DNA of 12,104 bases from Elusimicrobiales bacterium (GCA_030540535.1 JAUNWB010000003.1:1-12104); one strand, 5' to 3'; numbered from the stretch's first letter, positions 1 to 8,025 are shown. Notes: a model not told the origin generated them from the letters alone. A program made the numbers and translations.

Positions 1-128
1 GATAAAATAGCCTGAGCATCATCCTCTGTACAAACAATCATAATATTGTGTTTGGGCTGATATTTAAGATAGGTAAGATGGGAGAGGAGGTCGATAACTC
101 TGTTGTTTTTTATTACTTTGTAGTACAT
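1..128 (-). CDS. Small phage protein, start of gene (partial, runs off left edge)
   Basis: The first 42 codons are visible and read MYYKVIKNNRVID, then a YLKYQPKHNIMIVC segment and a TEDDAQAIL segment. I chose the ATG at 126-128 because GGAGG (134-138) sits 5 bases upstream; the in-frame ATG at 138-140 overlaps that ribosome site and has none of its own. The sequence resembles short conserved hypothetical proteins found beside tail-fibre genes in Clostridia phages, usually about 100 residues long; this resemblance is from memory and no function is known to me. It follows two terminator-like hairpins, so it must depend on read-through or on a promoter I could not recognise. It lies on the downstream side of the toxin-antitoxin cassette, consistent with the phage structural operon resuming there. 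Confidence 0.7.
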   Translation of the reverse strand, partial: MYYKVIKNNRVIDLLSHLTYLKYQPKHNIMIVCTEDDAQAIL

Positions 129-133
129 AGAAT

Positions 134-138
134 CCTCC
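134..138 (-). promoter_or_regulatory. Ribosome binding site that fixes the start of the left-edge gene
   Basis: GGAGG on the minus strand, 5 bases before ATG 126-128. It overlaps an alternative in-frame ATG (138-140), which argues for the downstream start. Confidence 0.7.
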
Positions 139-152
139 ATGATTTGTTCAAT

Positions 153-182
153 AAAAAAGAACAAGGCGGAAAATGCTTGTTC
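153..182 (-). terminator. Second, weaker intrinsic terminator-like hairpin
   Basis: On the minus strand GAACAAG (176-182) pairs with CTTGTTC (159-165) around a 10-base loop and is followed at once by six T (153-158). The stem is only 7 bp and AT-rich, so it is weaker than the hairpin at 224-252. Together they form a tandem arrangement behind the doc gene. Plus-strand RNA would have no U-tract here, so it acts only on minus transcripts. Confidence 0.5.
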
Positions 183-215
183 ATAAAAAGATAAGGAATT
201 TGTTATTGTATTTTG

Positions 216-252
216 AAAAAATTCTCCCTTTAGCTTGATGAACCAAAGGGAG
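216..252 (-). terminator. Intrinsic terminator behind phd-doc
   Basis: The minus-strand RNA folds CTCCCTTT (245-252) against AAAGGGAG (224-231). The stem extends through G-U, G-C, U-G and U-A pairs to a 12-bp hairpin with a CAUCA loop, then AA and a U-run (216-221). The two wobble pairs form only in minus-strand RNA, which supports the orientation. It begins 6 bases after the doc stop codon and would end the toxin-antitoxin transcript. Confidence 0.8.
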
Positions 253-258
253 GAGCGT

Positions 259-636
259 TTATTCAACGTGTTTTTGCAGCCAATCTAATAGCCTATTATC
301 ATTTGATTTACCAGCAGCGACAGACAATATAATAGCAATCAGATCTTCATCTTCGTAAGAAAGTGTTATGTTGTTGATTTCAAGAAATACCAGCATCGCA
401 TGTGTCCCAATTCGTTTATTGCCATCAATGAAAGGATGGTTCCGTATTAAACCAAAACCTAAACAAGCCGCTTTTTCAAGCATAGTAGGATATAAGTCCT
501 GGCCCGAGAAAGTTTGAAATGGTGTATTTATTGCAGATTCCAGGAGTCCTTCATCGCGGATACCGTCAGAACCGCCCGATTCCGATATCAAAGCGGAATG
601 GAGCATAAGGATCTGCCGCTTACTTAGTATTCTCAT
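259..636 (-). CDS. doc: Doc-family toxin (Fic/Doc fold)
   Basis: This 125-residue protein is close to the usual Doc length (about 126). It carries the early Doc signature GIRDEGLLESAI (residues 25-36) and the Fic core HPFIDGNKRIG (67-77). His67 is the catalytic residue of the fold, Asp71 the expected metal ligand, and Asn73/Lys74/Arg75 the phosphate-binding loop. The second arginine of true Fic AMP-transferases (HxFxxGNxRxxR) is replaced by Thr78, which fits the Doc branch; P1 Doc phosphorylates elongation factor Tu and blocks translation. By family knowledge this protein should therefore be a translation toxin held inactive by the adjacent antitoxin. Its ATG overlaps the antitoxin TGA by 4 bases (ATGA), giving translational coupling. 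It lies inside a phage tail region, between the variable fibre gene and another phage gene, and is closed by a strong terminator. The activity is inferred; the family call is firm. Confidence 0.9.
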   Translation of the reverse strand: MRILSKRQILMLHSALISESGGSDGIRDEGLLESAINTPFQTFSGQDLYPTMLEKAACLGFGLIRNHPFIDGNKRIGTHAMLVFLEINNITLSYEDEDLIAIILSVAAGKSNDNRLLDWLQKHVE

Positions 637-875
637 TTGGCAAGCTCCTCGTAAACGTGCTTATTCCGCAGCATCAGTTTACTGGATGCTGCGAGGACAT
701 CATCATCAGACGTTGCCTGCATGGAATCAGTCTGGTTGAATTCGTAGATGATATAGCGTGGTGTGTTATTCTTCATGATAACAGCTGATCCATATTGGTC
801 AACAATCCGTGCAACTTTGGAAAAGTTTTGGTTAGCAAGAGAAATTGGAACAATAGTATTGGTGTCAATATTCAT
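633..875 (-). CDS. phd: Phd/YefM-family antitoxin
   Basis: This 80-residue protein has the Phd/YefM layout. An N-terminal DNA-binding half (about residues 1-46) has the pattern ISLANQNFSKVARIVDQYG followed by a VIMKNNTPRYII strand. A polar C-terminal tail (about 50-80) would bind and neutralise the toxin. The ATG at 873-875 has AAAGGAG (885-891) 9 bases upstream, and the sigma-A-like promoter at 899-927 would give a leader of only about 17 bases. Phd-type antitoxins usually repress their own operon with the toxin as co-repressor; a GTATATAC palindrome over the -10 box (900-907) is a candidate operator. It overlaps doc by 4 bases. Because it has its own promoter it can be expressed in a lysogen while the tail genes are silent. 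The family assignment rests on pattern and on the doc neighbour. Confidence 0.85.
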   Translation of the reverse strand: MNIDTNTIVPISLANQNFSKVARIVDQYGSAVIMKNNTPRYIIYEFNQTDSMQATSDDDVLAASSKLMLRNKHVYEELAK

Positions 876-898
876 AGTATCAGTCTCCTTTCTCTTAT

Positions 899-927
899 AG
901 TATATACAAATATTAGGATAAAATCAA
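899..927 (-). promoter_or_regulatory. Sigma-A-like promoter of phd-doc, with candidate operators
   Basis: On the minus strand TTGATT (-35, 922-927) is followed by 17 bases and TATACT (-10, 899-904), nearly consensus. Start of transcription is expected near 892. A perfect GTATATAC palindrome (900-907) overlaps the -10 box, and a TTAGG/CCTAA inverted pair (913-917, 928-932) straddles the -35 box. Either could be the antitoxin operator; that part is inference. Confidence 0.75.
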
Positions 928-960
928 CCTAAAATTTAAATGCTGCTAATACCTATAAGA

Positions 961-981
961 AGGGGAGAAAAAATCTCCCCT
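961..981 (-). other. Perfect 8-bp hairpin directly behind the variable repeat
   Basis: AGGGGAGA (961-968) and TCTCCCCT (974-981) form a perfect stem around a 5-base A/T loop, one base after the stop codon of the giant fibre gene. On the minus strand it is followed by TCTTATAGG, a poor U-tract, so it is not a good intrinsic terminator. Short GC-containing hairpins just downstream of the variable repeat are a known requirement for efficient retargeting in the Bordetella BPP-1 DGR. Position and stem length match that role. The alternative is a weak terminator or mRNA 3'-end stabiliser. Confidence 0.65.
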
Positions 982-982
982 A

Positions 983-1090
983 TCAGATTGAGAACATGAT
1001 CCTTACGCCGCCTTCATTGTAAGCGTAGTAATAACCATATAATCCACCACCATCATCAATCCGATAATAATAACTGGAATATGTCACATT
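983..1090 (-). other. Candidate DGR variable repeat (VR) in the fibre tip
   Basis: Codons at 1016-1081 read YSSYYYRIDDGGGLYG then YYYAYN. Nineteen of these 22 codons end in T or C and can be derived from AAY by changing adenines only (TAY, GAT, GGT, AGT, AAT, GCT, ATT, TCC). Nine of them are tyrosine. The exceptions are CGG, GGA and TTA. The block is followed by GGVRIMFSI and the stop (983-1015), which would be the invariant initiation-of-mutagenic-homology end, then by the hairpin at 961-981. Such adenine-directed patterns at the 3' end of a C-type-lectin-fold gene are the hallmark of DGR targets. No template repeat or reverse transcriptase lies in this window, so the call rests on the pattern alone. 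Confidence 0.7.
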
Positions 1091-4000
1091 TGGAGAACGC
1101 AGCCAATAAGAGCCAGCAGTACCATCATCATATGTACACACCCTGGATTGGTTAGTAGTCAGGAACGGAATCGAAGTGCCTTCATACACATATGGCTCAT
1201 TGGTCATGGTCGGTTCTACTTCAACAACTGCGGGAATCGCAATATAACAATCAGAAGTAGAAATCTCTGTTGACTTATCTCCAATTGAAGACGCAATCTG
1301 AACCTGCTTCACAAGCTGTTTCCATTGTACTGGCATTGCATCGTATAGTCTGGAATTCAGATAAGTATTCAGGCTGCAAGCTGCCCATCCACCGGTGTTA
1401 GAAGAAGAATCATTTAGGATCATGTCACGAGACAGGAGATGAGAATCCAGGAAAGTCATAGAACAACGTTTTGATGAATTGTCACTTAGATAATATTTCT
1501 TGAAGCCGCACATCTCAACCGTCCGAGTTTCATGAGGCCATGCAACCAGATTCTTACATGCTTCTTCTCCCAGATCTGCAAACCAGATCTTGCTCCAATA
1601 TACCGTACCCTTTGCATAATTTTCATACGCGCCGTCGTCTGCTTTCGCACATCCCAATACGAATGTAGCGTTCGTTATGGTTGATCTTGTTTTGGACAAT
1701 TCAGTATAAGTTGATTCGGTTCCTGCAAGATTAGACATATAGACATGCAGTCCGTTCTGACCTTTAATATGGCGAATGACAAGCATTTCGCGTTTATTCA
1801 CCGCAGATGGAGAAACCGATGAGGTTCCCCAGGCAAGCTTCGGTTCCGTGTTATACCATAATCGGAATCCATTGGAACCATTGCTTTGATAGCATTGTGC
1901 CAGAACAGAAGTATTCGTATTGTCAGCAGCAAATTTATAATCCATTGCCAGCACAAAATCCCGGTCTTCATCAAAGATAGACACTCCGGTATCAACGTAA
2001 TTATTTCCAGTGAATTCCGTTTTTTCGCCAATCAGAACCTGTTCCTCAATATCCTCAAAGCTGTAATCGTGACCAAGTTCAAATGTAATAGAGTCCTTCA
2101 ATTCAACATGTTCGGATTCGATCCCAAGTTTGATCATTGCATAGATCTCAACCGGGCGAAGCGTACTTAAATCTTTACCATCAAAGTAACCAAGGTTGTA
2201 CTCACAGGTATCATAAACAGCGTTGATCGTTTTCGGACCATTAATATAGCCGCTCTGATCCCAGCGATCAAACAAGTAATATTTGAAAGCGGATTCTTCG
2301 GCAGTATAAACAGGAATATCGCCATGATAGAAGGCGGTTGTGCCATATTCCCCAATGGACTCCTGCAAAACTGTCCCACGAGACACGTACTTCACCGTAT
2401 ACTTCCGCAGCGATTCTGAGTAGGTAGCGGTAATGACTTGATTTGCAAACACGTTGACAAAATTCGTATCCCATCCAGCGAACGTAAAGTCTGTACTCAC
2501 CGTACTTGTCTTTGTAGGTGTAAGAATTGGATTATCTACCCGAGTTATCGGGTCTACTGGCTTCTCGCCCTTGTCCACATACTGGACATCCAAAATAGAA
2601 CCATCATCATTGATAAAGGTTACAGAAAACTGATTAATCAGAGTATCATAAGTAATCTCCAGATCCGGCCAAGCAGCATGATAATCCGCGAGTAATTGTT
2701 CCCTCATAACTGGAACATGAACAGATCCAGCCAGTACGGATTGTGCTACGTTGTAACCGTTCTTATCGATACCATACATCTTGTAGATACGGTCAAGAAG
2801 ATCAGTGTTTTCAAGAGTCCAGTTAATACCTGTGATTCTAACGCGGTTGATATTTGAAGCTTCCGCAAAGAAGTCCTGAACATCAACAGTACCACAATTT
2901 TCTACAATTAATGTTGTCAAATTGTTAAATGCGGCGATATCCAGACCAGTTAGATAAGCTAGGTTTCGCATTGTAATAGAGGTGATAGCTGGCAGCTCTG
3001 CAATACGGATTTTACCGCCATCTGCGAAAGTCACACCAGTTAGCCCAGATCCATGTGCGTACAGCTCCTCCAGATTACCGCAGGCAGTCAGGTTCAGTGC
3101 CTGAGCCAAGTTAGGAGTATTCTGGATATCAAGTTTCTTAAGCAGAGTATTGTTACCAGTGCCCAAGTTGGTTAAGAAGGTATTCTGATAACCTTCTGTA
3201 GCATTTCCGATAATAAGCTCTTGCAAACGGCTTGCTTTGGAAAAATCATTATCGTGAATATAACAACGGGAAAGATCACCGATTGCCTGAATTTGAGAAG
3301 AGCAGTAGATTAATACCGCAGTGTCATCCATTGTCGTGAATGGGCAAGTGATATCATATTGCTGACCTGCTTTTGCCCGGACTTGTGTCTTATAAGTAGC
3401 TCCAAACATGACAGATAGATACATATCTGCATAAGGAGTTAAGTGCAATGTGTAATCAGGCTGAATTATTACATTACCAGTTGGCGTATTGCATCTAAAC
3501 ATGATCTGATCAGACACCGCAACATTACCAAAGAATTTTGTTGCCATATATTTTTCTTGATCGCGTTCAAACTGTCTACGTTGGTATTTCTTTTTACCAT
3601 TCGCCATCTGATTTAAAAATCTGGTGTTTCCGGCTCTATAAGGGCGAAGATATTTACGTTCAATATCTAATCTCCACAATTCCTCTGGAAATTCGGATTG
3701 CCATTCATCAAATTGATTAATTAATCCTTCTGAACTCCATGCGCCTGCTGATTCTCTGTCAACAAACATATCACATAATTCATCTTTAAACAAATCACGG
3801 ATTCTACAAAAGAATGTGCTTGTTGCTGCATTAAATGCATAACCAGTAGATGGATCATCTTTTGTTTTATAATCGGTGTCTTCATAACCATAAGTCATGG
3901 TAAGCTCACCGGAGTTGTTAATTCCCAAAGCCGTGTCGTTGTCGTAATTGAAACATAAGTCCCATTTACGAATTGGATTTCCTTCAGAATCGAATTCCCC

Positions 4001-7000
4001 TGTTTTCCCATAATGGAAGAACAAATTTTTCCCGCGGTTATCAATCATGGTGTAACGTGTGGTAAATAAATAGAGGAAGAGTGCGGAATCGACTACGAAG
4101 TAATTGTTTAGATTAGTTTTGAATTCATCGTCTGTAGAATTAACTACGAATTTATAGAAATTTTTCCAAGCTTCAATACATGCTTGAGTATCTTCTGGTT
4201 CATATCTCCATCCATAAGTCATAGACTCATCGAATGGATCTTTCTCAAGATTTTCCAAACCCTCTACATCACCGGGGAATGTAGAGTTTGGTAATGTATT
4301 ATCCATAATTTCTACAATACATTCTTGCGGATCATCAGGGTCATTTAATCTAGTTTTATCTGTCTTCTTGGAATCGCCCACATTACCAATCGCGTAGAAA
4401 TTGTAGTCAGTATTTTGGAATTCCCTGTGTGTAGATAAATCCGGATTACTTTCTTTAACAAAAACAACACAATTATAGAATTCCATAGTATCTTTTACTT
4501 TTGGATTTGTTTGACGAATTGGACGAATATACGGATTGTATGTATTATATCGTCTTTGTAATAATGCGTTATTTGCGTTTTCACTACTTGCAATATTCAC
4601 TTTTATATTCATATACGCAACGCCTATAGAATCACGAGTTAATGAAACCTTGTCTGTTCGTGTCGTACCATCACCAAGAATAAAGTACGAATCAGACTTA
4701 TTCATAATTAGATCAAGATTACGTCCAGCAGCACCATATTCATTAGAAGTAGTACCTTGCCCTGCGTGTTGGCAATTATACGCCGTCCAGTTATCAAGAA
4801 TCGCATCTCCATTTTTATAAATCATTTGAATCGTAGTATTCGAAACTTTATCGCTTTTATTGTTTGTAAAATACGGAGCTTCCAATTTGATAATTCTTAA
4901 TTGTGGACATTTTTCGGCAAGAATCTCAGGAGTCAACAGATTATTTTCATCATAAATTTGATTCCGATTATACCGATTAATCATTTCATCTGCACTTCTA
5001 GCATCAGCAATGAAATTGTTCAATATTCCTGTATCTGTAAGAGAAGTAGAATATGTTTTCAGCCTATAAACAAATACGTCACAATCTTCTGAACCAATAG
5101 TAATCACTTGTGGATTAATCTGCGTAAAATCATGACTATCAGAATAGATCATCGGACGTGTAGCCACTCCATCTTCATATCCCATAACCATCGGGATATC
5201 CGTATTCTTATTGATATTAAACTCGAACTCGATAATGTCTTCCTCGGAATACGGTAAATACAAACTTCCTGCACTCGCGTATATATATGCTTCATGCACA
5301 TTCATTTGCAAACCAATCTTTGAATTCAATCTATCAATGCAGGTCAAGAACGTAGCATCTGCCTTCCGAACATTTGTGGTCTTAAATACCAGCTTAAATT
5401 CTTTGCCATTTCTCTTTGCATCATCAGCAAATAGCTGGTAATTGATCACAGCAGAAGTACCAGCTTTAATCCCGAAATATTGATCCCCGTTTTCATCAAT
5501 CTGATAACCGCCATTCATCCAGTCAAAGTTATCAGAAACGGTCATAGCCACATCACCATCTGACCATAATCTGTCAGCGTCATTGTTAGAGCGTCCAGAA
5601 GGATTAAAATCGAATGCAAGGCCAGCCGTCACTGGTTCAATATCAATGTCCAGCTTTTCTACAACGACTTTCAGCGTTTTCACAATATTCCGGCAGGTGA
5701 TGGTTAATATATGTTCGCCGACATCCGAGGTTTTATACTGCCAGGTCTGAGTATTACTATCCAGTGTCAAGGCAGATACTGTCTCTCCATCAACTGCCAG
5801 AGTAACTTTAGGATTTTCAGTCTGTGGATCATACACAGAATAGATGATATTTGTGGTATCATATTGCTTTGCAGTAATATTCTGCTGCACACAGCTAATC
5901 ACCGGGTCTTCGCTGGAAGCATCATACCAGATAATATCTTTTGTAATATGATTAGATTCGATTATAGAGCCGTTGATTTCAGCAGTTATGTAGACTTCTA
6001 ATAGATGAGCACCGTGAGATTGAGATGGGAGAGAGTAGGCCATAGGAATACCGGAAGAAGTAGTAGTAACTTTCGGAAGTTCTGTACCATCAAGAATGAA
6101 ATGTACATCTTTGGAAATCGCCCCGTAAGGCGTATAATCAAAAGATACCGTTCCAATCGGATAGGTCAGCTTGTCATTGAAAGAAGATTCAAGTCGGACA
6201 TCAATTTTCTGGACAGTCCAGGATTTGGTTACTAAGCTTCCAGCATCATCAGTAACACTTAACATTACCTTCTGTGTACCGAGAGATAGATAGTCAGTTG
6301 CATCAAAGGTATTCTCGCCAGCAATTACCGTAGAAGTCGCAACGATTGTATTACCCACACGCCAGGTTGCAGTACCTTCGGTAACAACATCTCCTGAAGA
6401 GTCTGTGCCAGAGAAATTGAATTTAATTAATGCCTTATCATTTACAGTAACGGTAAGAGGCGTCTTTGTAACATACTCAATCTTAAGAACACTACTTGTG
6501 CCACCGGAACCTCCACCGCCTTGAATTTTGAATTGACCTTTCGGAGTGCGAACCTCTTGATCGCCTTCACCCTCAATTTCCCACAAAGTATAAATTTGCT
6601 CTTCATCATAGGTTGCTTCATAAGTTACTCGTGGGCTGGTATCAATTTCGCCAATTGTATTTTCCAGATCAGCAATTTTACCGCCTAATGTGGTAATGCT
6701 GGTTTTATTTGCGTTAGCTGTAGATTCCACAGCAGATACCGCAGTTGATAATGTATTTACGGTAGACTTATCTGATTTATTTTTCAGTAATGTATCTGTC
6801 GCTTCTTTATTATAATAATCCGTTGCCAAAGTCTGTGGTAAACCATCAATATCATTATGAATCGCTTCCAGATCCGCATCGACAGTTTCCTTATATGCAT
6901 CTAAATCAGTCTGGATAGGAGAGAGCGCTTCAGAGATCTTGCTGTCAACCTTGGCATCATAAGCAGTAACCCATTCAGCTGACGGAGCCAGATTCAGAGT

Positions 7001-7999
7001 AACCGATTTGATCACAGCCTCCCCGTTATAGAAGGTAAGAATGTTCGTTTCTGGATCAAGCTCAACATTGAATTTTGCCAGTCCGTCAATGTTATTGATT
7101 GCTTCATATACTTCTGTTAAGTCAATTTCTTCTAAAAGACCATCAACTTCTGTTTTTGTATAGTAATTTGAAAGAATATTTTCCGTTAACGTCTGCGTTA
7201 ATTCCTGAACCGCATTATCTACAATATTCTGAGCCTGGGAAGCGGCAGTCTGCGCCTGATTTGCCGAAGTTTGTGCATTGGAAACAGCGGCCTGTGCTTC
7301 CTGAGCGGCAGACTGAGCCTGTGCAACCCGCTCATTGATTTGTACAATGAACTGAGTCGTCCAATCTTGTGATGGAGTGATGACACCATTTCCAGCCAAG
7401 GAAGCAAGAATATTGATCTTGCCATCAGGCTTCGTAGACCAAATGTAATCGTCACCTTTTTCGTTGATTCCGATTGCCCGAATTTCAAACAATACATCTC
7501 CGGCCACAGCAGTAGCACGGTTATCTACCAGCCACGCAAAGCGAATTTTGTCGGTACTGTAAGATACATTAACTGGAACGGCATATGCTTCATCTTTGTC
7601 CTTATTCATAAAATGAATTTGCAAGGACATTTTCATCAGATCGATACCATCATAATAACGATCCATTTCAAATGGTATGTATTGACTGTTTGTTTCTTGC
7701 GTCAAATTAATCTGCGTTGGATCGACTGTAATGCTTTTTGTATTGCCATCAACGTAAGAAAGTTTGGTATCGGAATATTCTTCATACCATAGATATTTCT
7801 CACTCCGTTGATATACCGTATCAGAAGGATCAGAAGCGGCAACTGCTGCGTCTTCTACGTTTAATGCATTTTCTGCTTCTGCATCTTCCAATGATAATGA
7901 AGCCGGAACTGCTGCCGCGCTTCGTGCTAAAGCCATCGTAGTCCGAACTGTTGGTTGCTGTTGCAGGTTCTTCATGGACTCTTCAAAAGATATCGCCAT
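983..7999 (-). CDS. Giant modular tail fibre/baseplate adhesin with variable C-type-lectin-like tip
   Basis: A 2338-residue structural adhesin. I chose the ATG at 7997-7999 because GGAGG (8008-8012) lies 8 bases upstream; the ATG at 8003-8005 is only 2 bases from it. Modules seen, with approximate residues: BppU-like baseplate attachment region (about 60-220); alanine/glutamine-rich coiled coil (224-268) then a YYTKTEVDGLL fibre motif; helical fibre segments to about 480; GGGGSGG linker (about 495); Ig-like beta repeats (500-785); concanavalin/LamG-like domain (795-985); CotH-kinase-like segment (1075-1400) with a QGTTS motif and a late NYDNDTALG motif; leucine-rich repeats (1590-1725); InlB-B-type repeats ending FTFAGWD and YYLFDRWD (1785-1930); second LamG-like domain (1985-2160); DUF6273 C-type-lectin-like domain (2163-2338) with SYWLRSPN and a tyrosine-rich variable end. 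It probably sits at the tail tip and binds cell-surface polymers. There is no signal peptide and no internal stop. Domain names are by pattern recognition; the tail-fibre role is secure, individual modules less so. Confidence 0.85.
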   Translation of the reverse strand: MAISFEESMKNLQQQPTVRTTMALARSAAAVPASLSLEDAEAENALNVEDAAVAASDPSDTVYQRSEKYLWYEEYSDTKLSYVDGNTKSITVDPTQINLTQETNSQYIPFEMDRYYDGIDLMKMSLQIHFMNKDKDEAYAVPVNVSYSTDKIRFAWLVDNRATAVAGDVLFEIRAIGINEKGDDYIWSTKPDGKINILASLAGNGVITPSQDWTTQFIVQINERVAQAQSAAQEAQAAVSNAQTSANQAQTAASQAQNIVDNAVQELTQTLTENILSNYYTKTEVDGLLEEIDLTEVYEAINNIDGLAKFNVELDPETNILTFYNGEAVIKSVTLNLAPSAEWVTAYDAKVDSKISEALSPIQTDLDAYKETVDADLEAIHNDIDGLPQTLATDYYNKEATDTLLKNKSDKSTVNTLSTAVSAVESTANANKTSITTLGGKIADLENTIGEIDTSPRVTYEATYDEEQIYTLWEIEGEGDQEVRTPKGQFKIQGGGGSGGTSSVLKIEYVTKTPLTVTVNDKALIKFNFSGTDSSGDVVTEGTATWRVGNTIVATSTVIAGENTFDATDYLSLGTQKVMLSVTDDAGSLVTKSWTVQKIDVRLESSFNDKLTYPIGTVSFDYTPYGAISKDVHFILDGTELPKVTTTSSGIPMAYSLPSQSHGAHLLEVYITAEINGSIIESNHITKDIIWYDASSEDPVISCVQQNITAKQYDTTNIIYSVYDPQTENPKVTLAVDGETVSALTLDSNTQTWQYKTSDVGEHILTITCRNIVKTLKVVVEKLDIDIEPVTAGLAFDFNPSGRSNNDADRLWSDGDVAMTVSDNFDWMNGGYQIDENGDQYFGIKAGTSAVINYQLFADDAKRNGKEFKLVFKTTNVRKADATFLTCIDRLNSKIGLQMNVHEAYIYASAGSLYLPYSEEDIIEFEFNINKNTDIPMVMGYEDGVATRPMIYSDSHDFTQINPQVITIGSEDCDVFVYRLKTYSTSLTDTGILNNFIADARSADEMINRYNRNQIYDENNLLTPEILAEKCPQLRIIKLEAPYFTNNKSDKVSNTTIQMIYKNGDAILDNWTAYNCQHAGQGTTSNEYGAAGRNLDLIMNKSDSYFILGDGTTRTDKVSLTRDSIGVAYMNIKVNIASSENANNALLQRRYNTYNPYIRPIRQTNPKVKDTMEFYNCVVFVKESNPDLSTHREFQNTDYNFYAIGNVGDSKKTDKTRLNDPDDPQECIVEIMDNTLPNSTFPGDVEGLENLEKDPFDESMTYGWRYEPEDTQACIEAWKNFYKFVVNSTDDEFKTNLNNYFVVDSALFLYLFTTRYTMIDNRGKNLFFHYGKTGEFDSEGNPIRKWDLCFNYDNDTALGINNSGELTMTYGYEDTDYKTKDDPSTGYAFNAATSTFFCRIRDLFKDELCDMFVDRESAGAWSSEGLINQFDEWQSEFPEELWRLDIERKYLRPYRAGNTRFLNQMANGKKKYQRRQFERDQEKYMATKFFGNVAVSDQIMFRCNTPTGNVIIQPDYTLHLTPYADMYLSVMFGATYKTQVRAKAGQQYDITCPFTTMDDTAVLIYCSSQIQAIGDLSRCYIHDNDFSKASRLQELIIGNATEGYQNTFLTNLGTGNNTLLKKLDIQNTPNLAQALNLTACGNLEELYAHGSGLTGVTFADGGKIRIAELPAITSITMRNLAYLTGLDIAAFNNLTTLIVENCGTVDVQDFFAEASNINRVRITGINWTLENTDLLDRIYKMYGIDKNGYNVAQSVLAGSVHVPVMREQLLADYHAAWPDLEITYDTLINQFSVTFINDDGSILDVQYVDKGEKPVDPITRVDNPILTPTKTSTVSTDFTFAGWDTNFVNVFANQVITATYSESLRKYTVKYVSRGTVLQESIGEYGTTAFYHGDIPVYTAEESAFKYYLFDRWDQSGYINGPKTINAVYDTCEYNLGYFDGKDLSTLRPVEIYAMIKLGIESEHVELKDSITFELGHDYSFEDIEEQVLIGEKTEFTGNNYVDTGVSIFDEDRDFVLAMDYKFAADNTNTSVLAQCYQSNGSNGFRLWYNTEPKLAWGTSSVSPSAVNKREMLVIRHIKGQNGLHVYMSNLAGTESTYTELSKTRSTITNATFVLGCAKADDGAYENYAKGTVYWSKIWFADLGEEACKNLVAWPHETRTVEMCGFKKYYLSDNSSKRCSMTFLDSHLLSRDMILNDSSSNTGGWAACSLNTYLNSRLYDAMPVQWKQLVKQVQIASSIGDKSTEISTSDCYIAIPAVVEVEPTMTNEPYVYEGTSIPFLTTNQSRVCTYDDGTAGSYWLRSPNVTYSSYYYRIDDGGGLYGYYYAYNEGGVRIMFSI

Positions 8000-8007
8000 T
8001 AGCATTT

Positions 8008-8012
8008 CCTCC
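8008..8012 (-). promoter_or_regulatory. Ribosome binding site choosing the fibre start
   Basis: AAGGAGG on the minus strand lies 8 bases before ATG 7997-7999 but only 2 bases before the in-frame ATG at 8003-8005. The protein should therefore begin MAISFEES rather than two residues earlier. Confidence 0.75.
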
Positions 8013-8025
8013 TTCTAAATTGAGT

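Noticed and set aside
129..258. Possible DGR template repeat between doc and the left-edge gene
   Set aside because: The sequence shows no similarity to the end of the fibre gene and is explained by two terminator-like hairpins.
893..960. TCTTATAG/CTATAAGA inverted repeat (893-900 and 953-960) as an insertion or attachment site
   Set aside because: Only 8 bp in an AT-rich stretch with half-sites about 50 bases apart; likely chance, though it flanks the phd promoter.
1798..2695. Overlapping open frames on both strands inside the fibre gene
   Set aside because: They lack start signals and recognisable domains and lie wholly within a long, well-supported coding frame.
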